Assembly: GCF_007004735.1 (NCBI RefSeq)
Contig: NZ_SSNL01000006.1
Span: 496,001-560,000, forward strand
Reading direction: 5' to 3'
From: Salinigranum halophilum
GTDB taxonomy: Archaea; Halobacteriota; Halobacteria; Halobacteriales; Haloferacaceae
DNA: 64,000 nucleotides
How positions within the stretch are numbered: position 1 is the first letter of the stretch; each line of letters opens with the position of its first letter. The position numbers and the translations under genes are program-made. This document shows, piece after piece, positions 18,701 through 26,367 of this stretch. The notes beneath the pieces are model-generated. The model did no database searches. It was not told the origin of the DNA and saw only the letters and a list, made by a program, of their open reading frames with translations.

Positions 18701-19530
18701 ACGGTCCGTGGTTGGAAGACCACCTGAAACGCAATGGGGGACGTCGCCTGTGTCACGTGGTCGATGAGTGACGCGAGTGCCCGTCCGTTTCTCTCATCAA
18801 CCGTCGATTCGTCACCTGAACTCTCACTCGTAATGTGGGGTAATGACGTCATCCAGTCTCTCGATCGGGTGGCCGAAGCAGACCAGTGTACGCCCACTGG
18901 TGAGACTGCATCGAGACTCGGGCGTGCGAGTATCGTCCCGTCGAACGTCTCGGTCGGCTTCGTGAGTGGGATCTCTGACGCTCCACTCGAGGCGTCACTG
19001 GGTGGGGCGAGTTTGAGTACCGTCTCTCCAGCCTGAACGGAGTGGTCGAACGCAGAGTTGCTCCCTGCGTTCTCAATCGAATCGGCTGCGTCCGATTGGT
19101 CTGGCTGTGAATCCGTCGTGTCGACCGTGGTTCGTTCACTCGCTCCGAACTCGTACCGGAGGTTTCCTGCAGTATACTGTTCGATAAAGTCCGGCCGTGT
19201 GAATTCGACTGGCTGAATAAGCCGTGAGGCGACATCGAACTCGACACGTGAAATCTCGAACGTCGATGGATAGATCGAACGCAGTCGTTTCTCGAGCGTA
19301 TCGAGATGCCCATCCACACCGTAATAGAATTCGACAGGCTCGTCTGCTCCCTCACTCAACGTAAGGAACTCGAACTGCGTCGGCGCTGGAGTCCAGAAGG
19401 GATTCAACCGCTCGATTGTCCCACCCGAATTAGTTGTCTGGAGTGTATGTAGACTTTCGAGCAATCGCTGAACGTGTTCTGTGCTAATACGCTCAGACGT
19501 GGGCCGAACGCGGACGTATTCACGCCTCAT
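15736..19530 (-). CDS. HerA/VirD4-like ATPase with zinc and nuclease-like tail
   Basis: The 1264-residue protein starts at ATG 19530, which overlaps the preceding stop (ATGA); a longer 25-residue extension is rejected for that reason. After about 480 residues of alpha/beta sequence comes Walker A ASTGSGKST (506-513), then ITFDPKGDG (531-539, the VirD4/HerA-type post-loop), VTILFDIGD (733-741) and a Walker-B-like LIIEEAAPIAS (779-789). An acidic linker (about 940-1020) leads to a helical, winged-helix-like part, a Cys pair CQACGRKYY (1089-1097) and a C-terminal domain with ETVFDVAGLDADG followed by WVGEVEL (1155-1176), which resembles a PD-(D/E)XK active site (D...ExE/K). Such ATPases pump or translocate DNA. 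Operon with the primase pair. Confidence 0.85.
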   Translation of the reverse strand: MRREYVRVRPTSERISTEHVQRLLESLHTLQTTNSGGTIERLNPFWTPAPTQFEFLTLSEGADEPVEFYYGVDGHLDTLEKRLRSIYPSTFEISRVEFDVASRLIQPVEFTRPDFIEQYTAGNLRYEFGASERTTVDTTDSQPDQSDAADSIENAGSNSAFDHSVQAGETVLKLAPPSDASSGASEIPLTKPTETFDGTILARPSLDAVSPVGVHWSASATRSRDWMTSLPHITSESSGDESTVDERNGRALASLIDHVTQATSPIAFQVVFQPRTVWQSEADLRVAELLDGRDTVFQQFVGTLLDGGLERESSSKERLSESVAKRIDAIEQKNSTRSFSVNIRAVGVPTAESARDHLANRMDALCHVFDSVSGPFYQVSGERLRAGRFREKTREKAARTALSRVLERQVVTGRGKTRPDFVLDGAELAQFLLVPSAKELSADGIRGTRAEQQSRRPLPLPNPDLLQQFQTGMAIGYALDENRTCHRDPVRIPPRLLTMHYARFASTGSGKSTSNTNDTLSLRATTSGPVITFDPKGDGMCVNYLRAHFKLFGSVDDVYYFRVPEILPAVSFFDIRPAIARGRPREDAIQDKVDHFHDILRMVMGRDTYEQAFVANEIIGYLIKALFDKEYGSDAFGLNDLFEAALQMQRDSIIPPISAANQNVEESLTRHLAKDDHQFETSMNAVGNRLDKLMEDTHLRQLFNHVPEQRDAGSDGEYLGNRFDFADFLSRDVTILFDIGDLRPEAQRAITLLLLSNLWDAVQIRRRDGITDYDKTTNLIIEEAAPIASTKLVSKQLLPQGRSFGLSMGLMMQFPGQVRERSERAYNELLNNIKTKIIGNISIDRDLIESLAHEDLSPTDLRNRINTLPNGEWIVQLPSPLFGETGPAPFSLKSLPIAPGHPESDDPLSVEQEAQFEADVLPQLTERTQVQYGLAEDTGESESVGGEGWGSRPNDERSTATDPTQSSFIGEATSDSTVDEDEDEEDTDTNSPYRDSGATDTDEPVGEEGSPVDERGPSPVRDGGVPVADEELRRRGLTHDDIRFLIRVLDVMNGDAPDHRLIDSMSSFENDFDDLDVQRLVEQDLVEECQACGRKYYTVLPAGRDLLGQRLKVGPGQGDIGEKTPHKVGVKLLEQWINSLDSVEQVEPYYEYNEETVFDVAGLDADGELVWVGEVELPSNNSHASIDDFDKLAAVDADAIWAFNNRETALEVLDRLAEGDRIDESVSGRDARSFSAIRDAVEDFDAAGMTTVRGFKNLDHEVNQ

Positions 19531-19823
19531 TCCATCCCCCGAACTAGTCTGTCGTCTCGGTGACGGCCTCGGCACGGACCGGTGACCTCCTCGCGCCCGA
19601 ACCACCCAGTGCGATCTTGACTCGTGTCCCAGATCGGCCCACCTCTGATCACGTCACACCTGAGACACTGCCAGAGTGACTCACTAGTATCAAACTCCAA
19701 GCCACGACTGAACTTCGTGAACTGATGCTCCGTGACGCTCGCACACTCGTGACAGGGAAGCGGGGTCAATGGGCCATCCACTACAACTTCATTTCTCGGC
19801 CACCATCGATTTCGATATTTCAT
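19527..19823 (-). CDS. Small zinc-ribbon protein, first gene of primase operon
   Basis: 98 residues from ATG 19823 (MKYRNRWWPRN); a GTG at 19892 would add 23 residues. A TATA-like TTTAAGTA at 19855-19862 supports the ATG start. Two Cys pairs, CHEC (24-27) and CLRC (53-56), form a likely four-Cys zinc ribbon, and the C-terminus is rich in Arg. Its stop overlaps the ATPase start by four bases. A DNA-binding or adaptor role for the operon is likely, but no family was recognised. Confidence 0.6.
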   Translation of the reverse strand: MKYRNRWWPRNEVVVDGPLTPLPCHECASVTEHQFTKFSRGLEFDTSESLWQCLRCDVIRGGPIWDTSQDRTGWFGREEVTGPCRGRHRDDRLVRGME

Positions 19824-19948
19824 ACCGGTTCGAGGACCGTTGGCTTCGGAATCGTACTTAAACTTCAGCAGGACACTCACTTGAGAGGGCACGTACTCAG
19901 TATTTGATACTCGATTACTGCAGCTGTCGAGGATTCCGTGTTAGAACG

Positions 19949-19986
19949 TAACCAACAATAGCAGAGGACCGAGTCTTTGTTGGTTA
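19949..19986. repeat. Inverted repeat TAACCAACAA / TTGTTGGTTA, copy 2
   Basis: Two 10-base arms (19949-19958 and 19977-19986) are separated by 18 bases. Copy 1 is at 2169-2209. This copy lies between the divergent primase operon and the nuclease-like gene at 20138, so it could be a shared operator or a replication site of the element. Confidence 0.6.
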
Positions 19987-20137
19987 AGACAGTGCACCAC
20001 ACCGATTCAAGGCGAGCACATGCAGTGAAATGTACAATCAACCTCCTAGCTGATTCGGCGTTCCGAATTGGTTACCAAATTAAACATTCGTCATACGCAG
20101 ACACACTTATTCATCTCTGCGAACTCGGTCTTCGGAC

Positions 20138-20497
20138 ATGGGTCTCAGCGAAGAGCAAGTATTCGAAATATTAACTAACGAGTTAGAGAGCCGCGGCTTC
20201 CGATTCTTTGTCGATTGCCGATACGACTCTATTCTCCAGAAATACGAACGCCATTCAATCGTCATCGCGAATAGTGTTCCTGATATTCTCGGGATTGCCC
20301 CGGATGACTCTGTTGTTGGTTTTGAGGTCAAAGGGGACGATGACATCACGAAGGGAACCGCACAGGCTTCATCACTCCGTGCAGGAACGAATGTGTCCTT
20401 CCTCGCTGCAGATGCGTCCGAACTCTCACGATACAAAAGCCAAATACGCTCGTCAACACTCGGTTCGATAGGGGTCTCTGAGGCAGGGATTGAGTAG
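20138..20497 (+). CDS. PD-(D/E)XK nuclease-like protein, possibly truncated
   Basis: The 119-residue product carries a clear nuclease-fold core: SVPDILGIAPDDSVVGFEVK supplies PD (48-49) and E63-V-K65, followed by a Gln-containing helix KGTAQASSL. A TATA-like box near 20100-20110 suggests a short-leader transcript. The gene ends at TAG 20495-20497, but the same frame continues with coding-like sequence (WEEPNEIENKSSLQDVRAQL) to a TAG about 32 codons later, so a longer original protein may have been cut by a nonsense mutation. It is divergent from the primase operon across an inverted repeat. Its role could be DNA processing for the element or defence. Confidence 0.65.
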   Translation: MGLSEEQVFEILTNELESRGFRFFVDCRYDSILQKYERHSIVIANSVPDILGIAPDDSVVGFEVKGDDDITKGTAQASSLRAGTNVSFLAADASELSRYKSQIRSSTLGSIGVSEAGIE

Positions 20498-20579
20498 TGG
20501 GAGGAACCCAATGAGATCGAAAACAAATCCTCGCTTCAGGATGTTCGCGCTCAACTCACAGATGAGACCGCCACCGTGC

Positions 20580-20918
20580 CATAGGTCGGCACCGACACTA
20601 CGGGCGCTTGTGGCGCACGAGCCCGCGTTATGACTAAAATCGCTCGTTTCAGCAGATGTAGCGTCTAGGTTGACTTGGAATTCATCGAGCAGGCATCACT
20701 GCGTCTGATGGGGCTCGGTATCCGACTTCACCTCACTAAATTATCGCTCTCGAATATAGTTCAATATTCATAGATGTTCGGTGAAAAACGTAGTTGAAAG
20801 GTCGTTCCCAATAGGGCACAGAAAGTGGATTATCAGGCCCCAGATGGTGTGTGCCCGAATTGTGTTGCGCTTGGTGGGACGGTGATTCGAGTCGTCGACA
20901 AACAATATTGACTGTGTG
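20580..20918. other. Intergenic, no gene
   Basis: Beyond the presumed end of the extended nuclease frame this AT-richer stretch contains no gene I can support. A short CP..C-like phrase near 20848 (CPNCVALGG) may be a scrap of a zinc-binding protein. Confidence 0.35.
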
Positions 20919-21345
20919 CTACAGTCGGTTCAAATAAATAAAGGCAGGCTTACCCCATATCCGGCTTTCCGCAAGGGGGTGGCCGCGTAAATAAGAATTT
21001 TCTCTCGGAGACTTCGTGAAGGTAATAAAGCACGAGGCGGCAACGCGACCGACCAAGCATGCGTCGATGCAGAACACGGCGTCATTCGTAATGACGCTCG
21101 GCGAGAGCGACGCCACGGCGTTGAACGACCCGTGAAGCAGTGTTGCGGCGAGCACTGAGTGCGCGCTGACGGTCGGGTAGGTACACAGCGGGGAGGCGGC
21201 GACCGTCCAGCCAGTCATCACGATAATCCTAGTGAACGGCGCGTTGGAGAAGTTGTGCCACTGGACAACGAGCGGGGTATACCAGATGCCCCGGACAGTG
21301 CCCGTCAGGATCGACAGTCGCCAGAATCCGAGCGGTGAGAGCGGT
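20919..21345 (-). pseudogene. CPBP-family intramembrane protease fragment
   Basis: The minus-strand frame reads LGFWRLSILTGTVRGIWYTP, continues with membrane-like sequence, and includes TLLHGSFNAV (the HxxxN motif of CPBP/CAAX-like proteases). The N-terminal EExxxR motif and first helices are missing, because the frame runs directly into the P-type ATPase fragment at 21379. The tail after FITFTK is unrelated to the family. I read this as a 5'-truncated remnant of an Abi/CPBP metalloprotease gene. Confidence 0.55.
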
Positions 21346-21378
21346 GAGTCGCAGACAGATGTACAGTCCGTCTCAACG

Positions 21379-21717
21379 TCACGAATAGCCCAACAGCCGC
21401 AGCCCGTTCAGCGAAACGACGACCGTCGATCCCTCGTGACCGATCACTGCACGGGGAAGAGGGATGCCACGGAGCAGTATCGTTCCGATCATGAGCGCAA
21501 TCGTCCCGAAAGCGATGGCGAGATTGATCGTGAGCCTTCGGCGGGTCCGTCGTCCCAACCCGAGGACGTTCGGAATCTTGCTGAGGTCGTCTCCAATCAA
21601 CACGACATCGGCAGTTTCAACGCGCTGTTGGGAGGTCGAGTAATCGAGGCCATGGTTCAGATTTCGTCCACGACACGATAGCGATTTAGCATGATGCTCG
21701 TCGAGTAGGAACTCCAC
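21379..21717 (-). pseudogene. Heavy-metal P-type ATPase, C-terminal fragment
   Basis: The segment VETADVVLIGDDLSKIPNVL to the stop, with AVIGHEGSTVVVSLNGLRLL near the end, is the extreme C-terminus of P1B ATPases (Zn/Cd/Pb or Cu exporters): the last cytosolic stretch and the two final membrane helices. The P-loop, actuator and phosphorylation (DKTGT) regions are absent, so it cannot work. The first 30 residues do not belong to the family. It adjoins the CPBP fragment. Confidence 0.6.
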
Positions 21718-21798
21718 CGTGAACTGTACTTACTGAGGTGGACGCGAGGTGGCACCCTCTGGGAGAAAAATTAACCGACGTTCGGGAGAGTACCCTGC

Positions 21799-21975
21799 AT
21801 GGACCGCCGACGCAACCTCTACGTCGCTGCGTTTGTCGGGGCGTCGTTGTCGTATATTTTCAACGTCCTCGCGTTTACAGGCACGTTTGATCTATTCCGC
21901 TGGTTCGTGTTTGCCGTCGTCTTTCTCGGGTTCACGTATGGGTTCGAGGCGTTCATCGGGTGGCAGACTGGATAG
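21799..21975 (+). CDS. 58-residue membrane protein, unknown
   Basis: ATG 21799 to TAG 21975 encodes MDRRRNLYVAAFVGASLSYI and continues with a second hydrophobic helix (WFVFAVVFLGFTYGFEAF). The positive N-terminus followed by two membrane segments suggests a real small inner-membrane protein. Haloarchaea carry many such small conserved membrane proteins. It is surrounded by gene fragments, so it may be one of few survivors here. Confidence 0.55.
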   Translation: MDRRRNLYVAAFVGASLSYIFNVLAFTGTFDLFRWFVFAVVFLGFTYGFEAFIGWQTG

Positions 21976-22022
21976 GGGGCGTATCACCCCCGTTTGTTCA
22001 CCCGGAGAGATACGTCTCGTTC

Positions 22023-22293
22023 TCACTGCGGGCTCCGGGCAGGCTCGAACCCCTGGAGGCCGAAGGACGTGATGAGAACCGCTCCGAGGCCGACGGGGCA
22101 GCCCGCGGCTGAGTTCGTGGCGCCGGAGGGAGAGGTCGTTGACGAGGTCGTCGAGCACGGGGACCCGTGCTGAAGCCAAGACTGCGAGCACGGCGGTTCC
22201 TGGCCCCATCGCGACCAGCACGATCCGACTGAACACGTCGGTCGACCAGTCGAGCGGGGTTGCGTTAGCTACGAAGTAGTGAGTACGCACCAC
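22023..22293 (-). pseudogene. Membrane protein broken by a frameshift (candidate)
   Basis: From ATG/GTG near 22293 one frame gives a membrane-like N-terminus (SRIVLVAMGPGTAVLAVLAS, then ARVPVLDDLVNDLSLRRHELS). At about 22130 the protein-like character moves to another frame, which reads GATNSAAGCPVGLGAVLITS and ends in a stop at 22023. A single frameshift would join the two. Family unknown. Confidence 0.3.
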
Positions 22294-22344
22294 ACAGAGG
22301 AGCGTAGTGGTCGGTCGTCACGACAGCGCTCGGCGTCACGTGAG

Positions 22345-23997
22345 CTATCGACGGAGCCACCACCACCCCCCGCCGAGGACGAGGACGAGCACGAGTATTC
22401 CCGCCCCGAGAAGGGCTGTATTCCCCGGTCCACTCCGCTCGGTGACAGTAGCCGATACGACGTACGGTCCGTCGCGTATCCTGTCACCATCGGGTTCGCG
22501 AGCCGTCACCGTCGCCTCGATGGCGGTGGTTGTCGGGACCGCGTCTTCGGAGACCGTCACCTCGAAGAACAGCGTGGCCGACTCACCGGGCGCTAACTCC
22601 GCAACGTAGGCGGTGGGAGACTCGCTCGTGAACGGGTCGGTCGCGTTAATGTGGACCCGAACCTCCCGGTACCGGGCGGACTCGCGGTTCGTGAGGCGGA
22701 CGGTGAGTCGGTTGTCGGTATCGACTTCGAACGTCGCGTTCACTGGGGTCAGCGAGAAGCGGTCGCGCTGGGGGGCAACCTCAATCGGCGTCTCGAGCGG
22801 GTCGCTTCGACGGAGCTGACCGCGCTGGTTCCGGTGGTGGACGGTCAGTTCGGCCTGGTGCGTCGTCGCTGCGGCGGATTCGGACACACGTACGTCGAAC
22901 GAAAACGACGCCCGTCCGCCCGGTTCGATATCTGAGACGGCGACGCGAGTCGGCTGTGGGACCAGTTCGGGTGCCCCTGTCGAGAGCACCACGACAGGGT
23001 TTCTGACCGTCGTCTCGCCCGTGTTGACGACGGTTCCGGACAGGGTTCCGGTGCGTCCAACGCGGAGGTTCGACTGCACGTTTTCGAGTTCGAACGACTG
23101 TTCCGGTATGGGGCGGACGCCGAACGTGAGCGGGCGTGCCGTTTGCTCGACACCATCCGTGTCCTCGTACTGGACGCTTGCTCGGAAGGCGAGTGACTCG
23201 ACATCGACGTTCTCGTCGACGGCGGCAGTGAACGTGGCCGAACGTGTCTCGCCGGGCCGCCACGTCCCGAGATACACTGCTGTGGTCGACGGCCCTTGCC
23301 CTGGTGAGCCCGTAGCCTGTTCCTCACCGTTGGTGGTAATCCGAGCGTTCGCTGACGACGAGGACAGCGAGACGCGGGCGTCACGGGCCGTCTCTGTCCC
23401 GACGTTCTCGAAGGTGACTGTGACACGCCCGGTATCACCCACCTGAAGGTCCGACTGCGTTCCCACAACGACGAACCGTGGTCGGGAATCGACGCGGACC
23501 GTGACTTCGTCCGTGATCGTCCGCGTTCCGTCAGCATAGCTGATGTCGTCGCCGTCGTACGAAATCAGCCGCGTGTACGAGTACGTGACCTCGACCGGAA
23601 CCTCGTACGACCCCGGCGACACGGACTCTGGAACCGTGACGGTGACCGGTGGGAGGTTCGTCTTTCCTGGTGGAACGTCTCCCACTGTAACCGAGTCCGG
23701 ACGGATATCGAACGGCAGATTGCTGTCGTCGATATCGACCGTCACGGCCCGTGCCGTCGTGACACGCTGTTCGTAGCGCTCCGGTCCGGCCTGCCGGAGG
23801 TCAGGGTCGTTCAACACCTCCAGTGTGAGCGACTGCTCGCCACCGGGCGTGAACTCGGGCGTCGACGTTGTCACGGAGAGCTGAGGCCATCCGAGGACCT
23901 GCCCCTCACCCGCCGTCTGGGCGATAGCGACTGGGGCGACGATACTCGACACGACGAGGACTGCGACGACCGCAACGAGGCGTTTGTGTAGGTTCAT
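22345..23997 (-). CDS. Secreted NEW3/COG1361-type surface protein
   Basis: The 550-residue protein from ATG 23997 (MNLHKRLVAVVAVLVVSSIV) has a Sec signal peptide, four or five Ig-like repeats of the NEW3/COG1361 type (for example GDTGRVTVTFENVGTETARD, RTGTLSGTVVNTGETTVRNP), and a C-terminal membrane anchor (TALLGAGILVLVLVLGGG followed by WWWLRR). This layout fits an extracellular, membrane-anchored protein. It is followed on the same strand by an ABC-2 transporter (permease and ATPase upstream of it in transcription order), a frequent pairing in haloarchaea, where the surface protein may sense or assist the transporter. Confidence 0.8.
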   Translation of the reverse strand: MNLHKRLVAVVAVLVVSSIVAPVAIAQTAGEGQVLGWPQLSVTTSTPEFTPGGEQSLTLEVLNDPDLRQAGPERYEQRVTTARAVTVDIDDSNLPFDIRPDSVTVGDVPPGKTNLPPVTVTVPESVSPGSYEVPVEVTYSYTRLISYDGDDISYADGTRTITDEVTVRVDSRPRFVVVGTQSDLQVGDTGRVTVTFENVGTETARDARVSLSSSSANARITTNGEEQATGSPGQGPSTTAVYLGTWRPGETRSATFTAAVDENVDVESLAFRASVQYEDTDGVEQTARPLTFGVRPIPEQSFELENVQSNLRVGRTGTLSGTVVNTGETTVRNPVVVLSTGAPELVPQPTRVAVSDIEPGGRASFSFDVRVSESAAATTHQAELTVHHRNQRGQLRRSDPLETPIEVAPQRDRFSLTPVNATFEVDTDNRLTVRLTNRESARYREVRVHINATDPFTSESPTAYVAELAPGESATLFFEVTVSEDAVPTTTAIEATVTAREPDGDRIRDGPYVVSATVTERSGPGNTALLGAGILVLVLVLGGGWWWLRR

Positions 23998-24181
23998 GAG
24001 TTCGATGGTGGTCGACCTGGGTGCGACGGTTCGACGGTCCAATACTGTGACGAGGGTGGCTGCTGCTCAGAGGACTGACAGGGAAGTGCTGGTGCCCCTC
24101 GTCGCTCCGCGCTCGGTTGGGACGCTCTGCGGTCGAGTGTCCGGCGCGTGGCCGAGCGACAGTCCGTCTCACCCAGCGACA

Positions 24182-24970
24182 TCAGACGTCCCTCCGTTGG
24201 AAGACACCTAACGCCGCGATGACGAGGACAGCAGCCGCGATGAGGAGTACGATCGCACCACCGAGGTCGAGCGTCTCGTTCAGCAGAATCTCGGTGGGGT
24301 CGAAGTACCGGGTCGGGCTGAGCGTTCCCAGCCACTCGAAGTCGGTGTCGACAGTGACCGTATCGAGCATGAACAGGAGGAACACGATGGCGATACCGCT
24401 CCGCTGGGCGACGTCGCCGCGGTCGAAGAGGACCGACAACACGAGCCCGATTCCCGAGCACGCAAGCAGGTACGGAATCGACAGCAGATGAACCAAGAGC
24501 AGGTACCACGGGTCGATGACGTAGTCGATGGCCATGGAGGCGGCGAACACGAACACCGGAATGACCGTGTTGAGCGTGACGAGGGGGACTAACAGCGACA
24601 GGAACTTCTCGACTGCCAACCGTGTTCGCGAGACGGGGGTCGCGAGGACGAGATACAGCCGTCCGCTCTCGACGTCGTTCGCCAGCAGGCCGCCAGCAGC
24701 GTACGTGAAGTACAACCCGAGGAGCAACACCCAGAGGAACTGGTACAGTTCCGTCGAGAGGAAGCCCTCGATACTCGCGTAGGATTCGGCCCCGAACCCT
24801 TCGCGGAAGGCCTGTGGGAGGCTCTCGAGGAGCGCGTCGATCTCGGCCGTCGATTCGGCGAAAGAGGGGTAGATGTAGATAATCAGCCCGATGAACGCCG
24901 CCAACAACACCGTGAGCGCTGCCGTCCCTTTGAGCCGTTGGCGGGACTCGTACCGCATCGTCTCAAGCAT
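24182..24970 (-). CDS. ABC-2 type transporter permease
   Basis: 262 residues from ATG 24970 (MLETMRYESRQRLKG), which overlaps the ATPase stop by 8 bases; ATGs at 24979 and 24991 are alternatives. Six membrane segments are seen, with the ABC-2 signature in the LYFTYAAGGLLANDVESGRL region (permissive loop after helix 2). Works with the ATPase at 24963. Substrate unknown; relatives export drugs, lipids or nitrosopeptide-like molecules, or take part in surface biogenesis. Confidence 0.85.
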   Translation of the reverse strand: MLETMRYESRQRLKGTAALTVLLAAFIGLIIYIYPSFAESTAEIDALLESLPQAFREGFGAESYASIEGFLSTELYQFLWVLLLGLYFTYAAGGLLANDVESGRLYLVLATPVSRTRLAVEKFLSLLVPLVTLNTVIPVFVFAASMAIDYVIDPWYLLLVHLLSIPYLLACSGIGLVLSVLFDRGDVAQRSGIAIVFLLFMLDTVTVDTDFEWLGTLSPTRYFDPTEILLNETLDLGGAIVLLIAAAVLVIAALGVFQRRDV

Positions 24971-25898
24971 CGTCGGCATCCCTCTGCTCACCGGTGGATT
25001 CCGTCTCCCCCGTGTCTCTACTCACGTCGCCGTAGAAGTGCATGAATACCTCTTCGATGGGCGGTTCGTCGATTTCCAGGTCGACGACATCGTGCTCGCC
25101 TAGCGCCCTCAGGAGGTCGTTGTACTCGCCCGTGAACGTGAACTGTGCCTCTCGACCGACGCGTTCGAAGGAGACGACACCGTCGAGTGCGAGGTCCGAT
25201 TCGCGGAGCGGTTCGGCAGTGTGCAACTGGACCCGCTTCCCTCCACGCTCCAGTAGTGTGTCGACGTCTTCGACGGTGACGAGACGCCCCTGGCGGATGA
25301 TGCCGACGCGGTCACAGACCCGTCGGACTTCACCGAGGATGTGCGAGGAGAAGAACACAGTCTTGCCAGCGTCGCGCTCCTCACGGAGGAACGTGTTGAA
25401 CACCTCCTGTTTGAGCGGGTCGAGCCCCGACGTCGGCTCGTCCATGATGAGGAGGTCGGGGTCGTGCATGAACGCCTGGACGAGGCCGAGCATCTGCTTG
25501 TTCCCGGTCGAGTACTCCCTGATCTGTTTCTCGAGTGGGGGGGTGAACAACTCGAGCAACTCCTCGCGGCGACTGTCTCCCTTGAGCGCGGCCTGGTAGT
25601 CGAGGAACTCCTCGCCAGTGACGTTACGGTCGAACGCGGGTTCACCGGGGAGGAATCCGATTCGCCGTTTCGCCGCCCGCAGTTCCACCGGGTTACTGAT
25701 GTCGTGTCCGAGTAGCGTCGCTGACCCCGCGGTCGGGGACTGAAATCCCAGAAGGGTTCGAATCGTCGTGCTCTTGCCAGCGCCGTTCGGCCCGAGATAT
25801 CCAAACACCTCACCAGTCTCGACAGAGAAGCTGAGGTCGTCGTTGGCGAGGAATCCGTCGTACGCCTTACTCAGACCGGAGACCTCGATCGCGGTCAT
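24963..25898 (-). CDS. ABC transporter ATP-binding protein
   Basis: 311 residues from ATG 25898 (MTAIEVSGLSKAYDGFLAND). Walker A is GPNGAGKST, the signature is the variant YSTGNKQMLG in place of LSGGQ, and Walker B with D-loop is LLIMDEPTSGLDP; the H-loop is SSHIL. The C-terminal 90 residues form a regulatory tail common to ABC-2 exporters. Partner of the permease that overlaps its stop codon. Confidence 0.93.
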   Translation of the reverse strand: MTAIEVSGLSKAYDGFLANDDLSFSVETGEVFGYLGPNGAGKSTTIRTLLGFQSPTAGSATLLGHDISNPVELRAAKRRIGFLPGEPAFDRNVTGEEFLDYQAALKGDSRREELLELFTPPLEKQIREYSTGNKQMLGLVQAFMHDPDLLIMDEPTSGLDPLKQEVFNTFLREERDAGKTVFFSSHILGEVRRVCDRVGIIRQGRLVTVEDVDTLLERGGKRVQLHTAEPLRESDLALDGVVSFERVGREAQFTFTGEYNDLLRALGEHDVVDLEIDEPPIEEVFMHFYGDVSRDTGETESTGEQRDADDA

Positions 25899-26367
25899 GA
25901 TGGGTGGAGGAGTGGTGATTGGTTCACGGGGCACACCGTCCTGAACGAGTACACAGGATACAAATGTCAGATATAAATATGTGCCGACCCGAGAAGTTCA
26001 GAAGCGAGAAGGGCCCCTCGAAAGCAGGTTGTTCGTCGATGTGACGCCGGCTTCGAGCCTCGATTCAACGAGCAAGGCCGTCAGGGAGGTGCGGATTCCA
26101 TTCGTCCACGTAGTTCGTTCTCAGGCGGTTTGACCTCTGTCCACAGCGACGACTATCAGACCGACCGGGGAACCGTCAGCCGTAGTTTCCTGTATACGGG
26201 AGGTGAGTCAACACGCTTGTCGAGCGATCAAACGAGCGCCTCGCTGTTCTTTTTTTGCGTTCTCGAATCCACAGCGTTCGGTCCGGCAGACGAAACATTC
26301 ATGACTGCTGTATCTAACTCTGAATACCGTTCTCTGCTAACAGCGGTATAACGCTCTCTCACAACTG
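25899..26367. other. Intergenic, divergent promoter region
   Basis: The stretch separates the divergent ABC transporter and MMPL genes and should hold promoters for both; an AT-rich TATAAATA-like element lies at about 25970-25980. A T-tract near 26250-26257 could stop antisense transcription. No gene is supported. Confidence 0.45.

Noticed and set aside
2169-19986. 17.8-kb segment between the two inverted repeats as one integrated element
   Set aside because: No integrase, tRNA target or flanking direct duplication is visible, and ordinary genes such as PPK2 lie inside.
13332-20497. CRISPR-Cas or known defence system in the primase block
   Set aside because: No repeat-spacer array and no Cas-type protein; the genes fit primase and DNA-translocation families instead.
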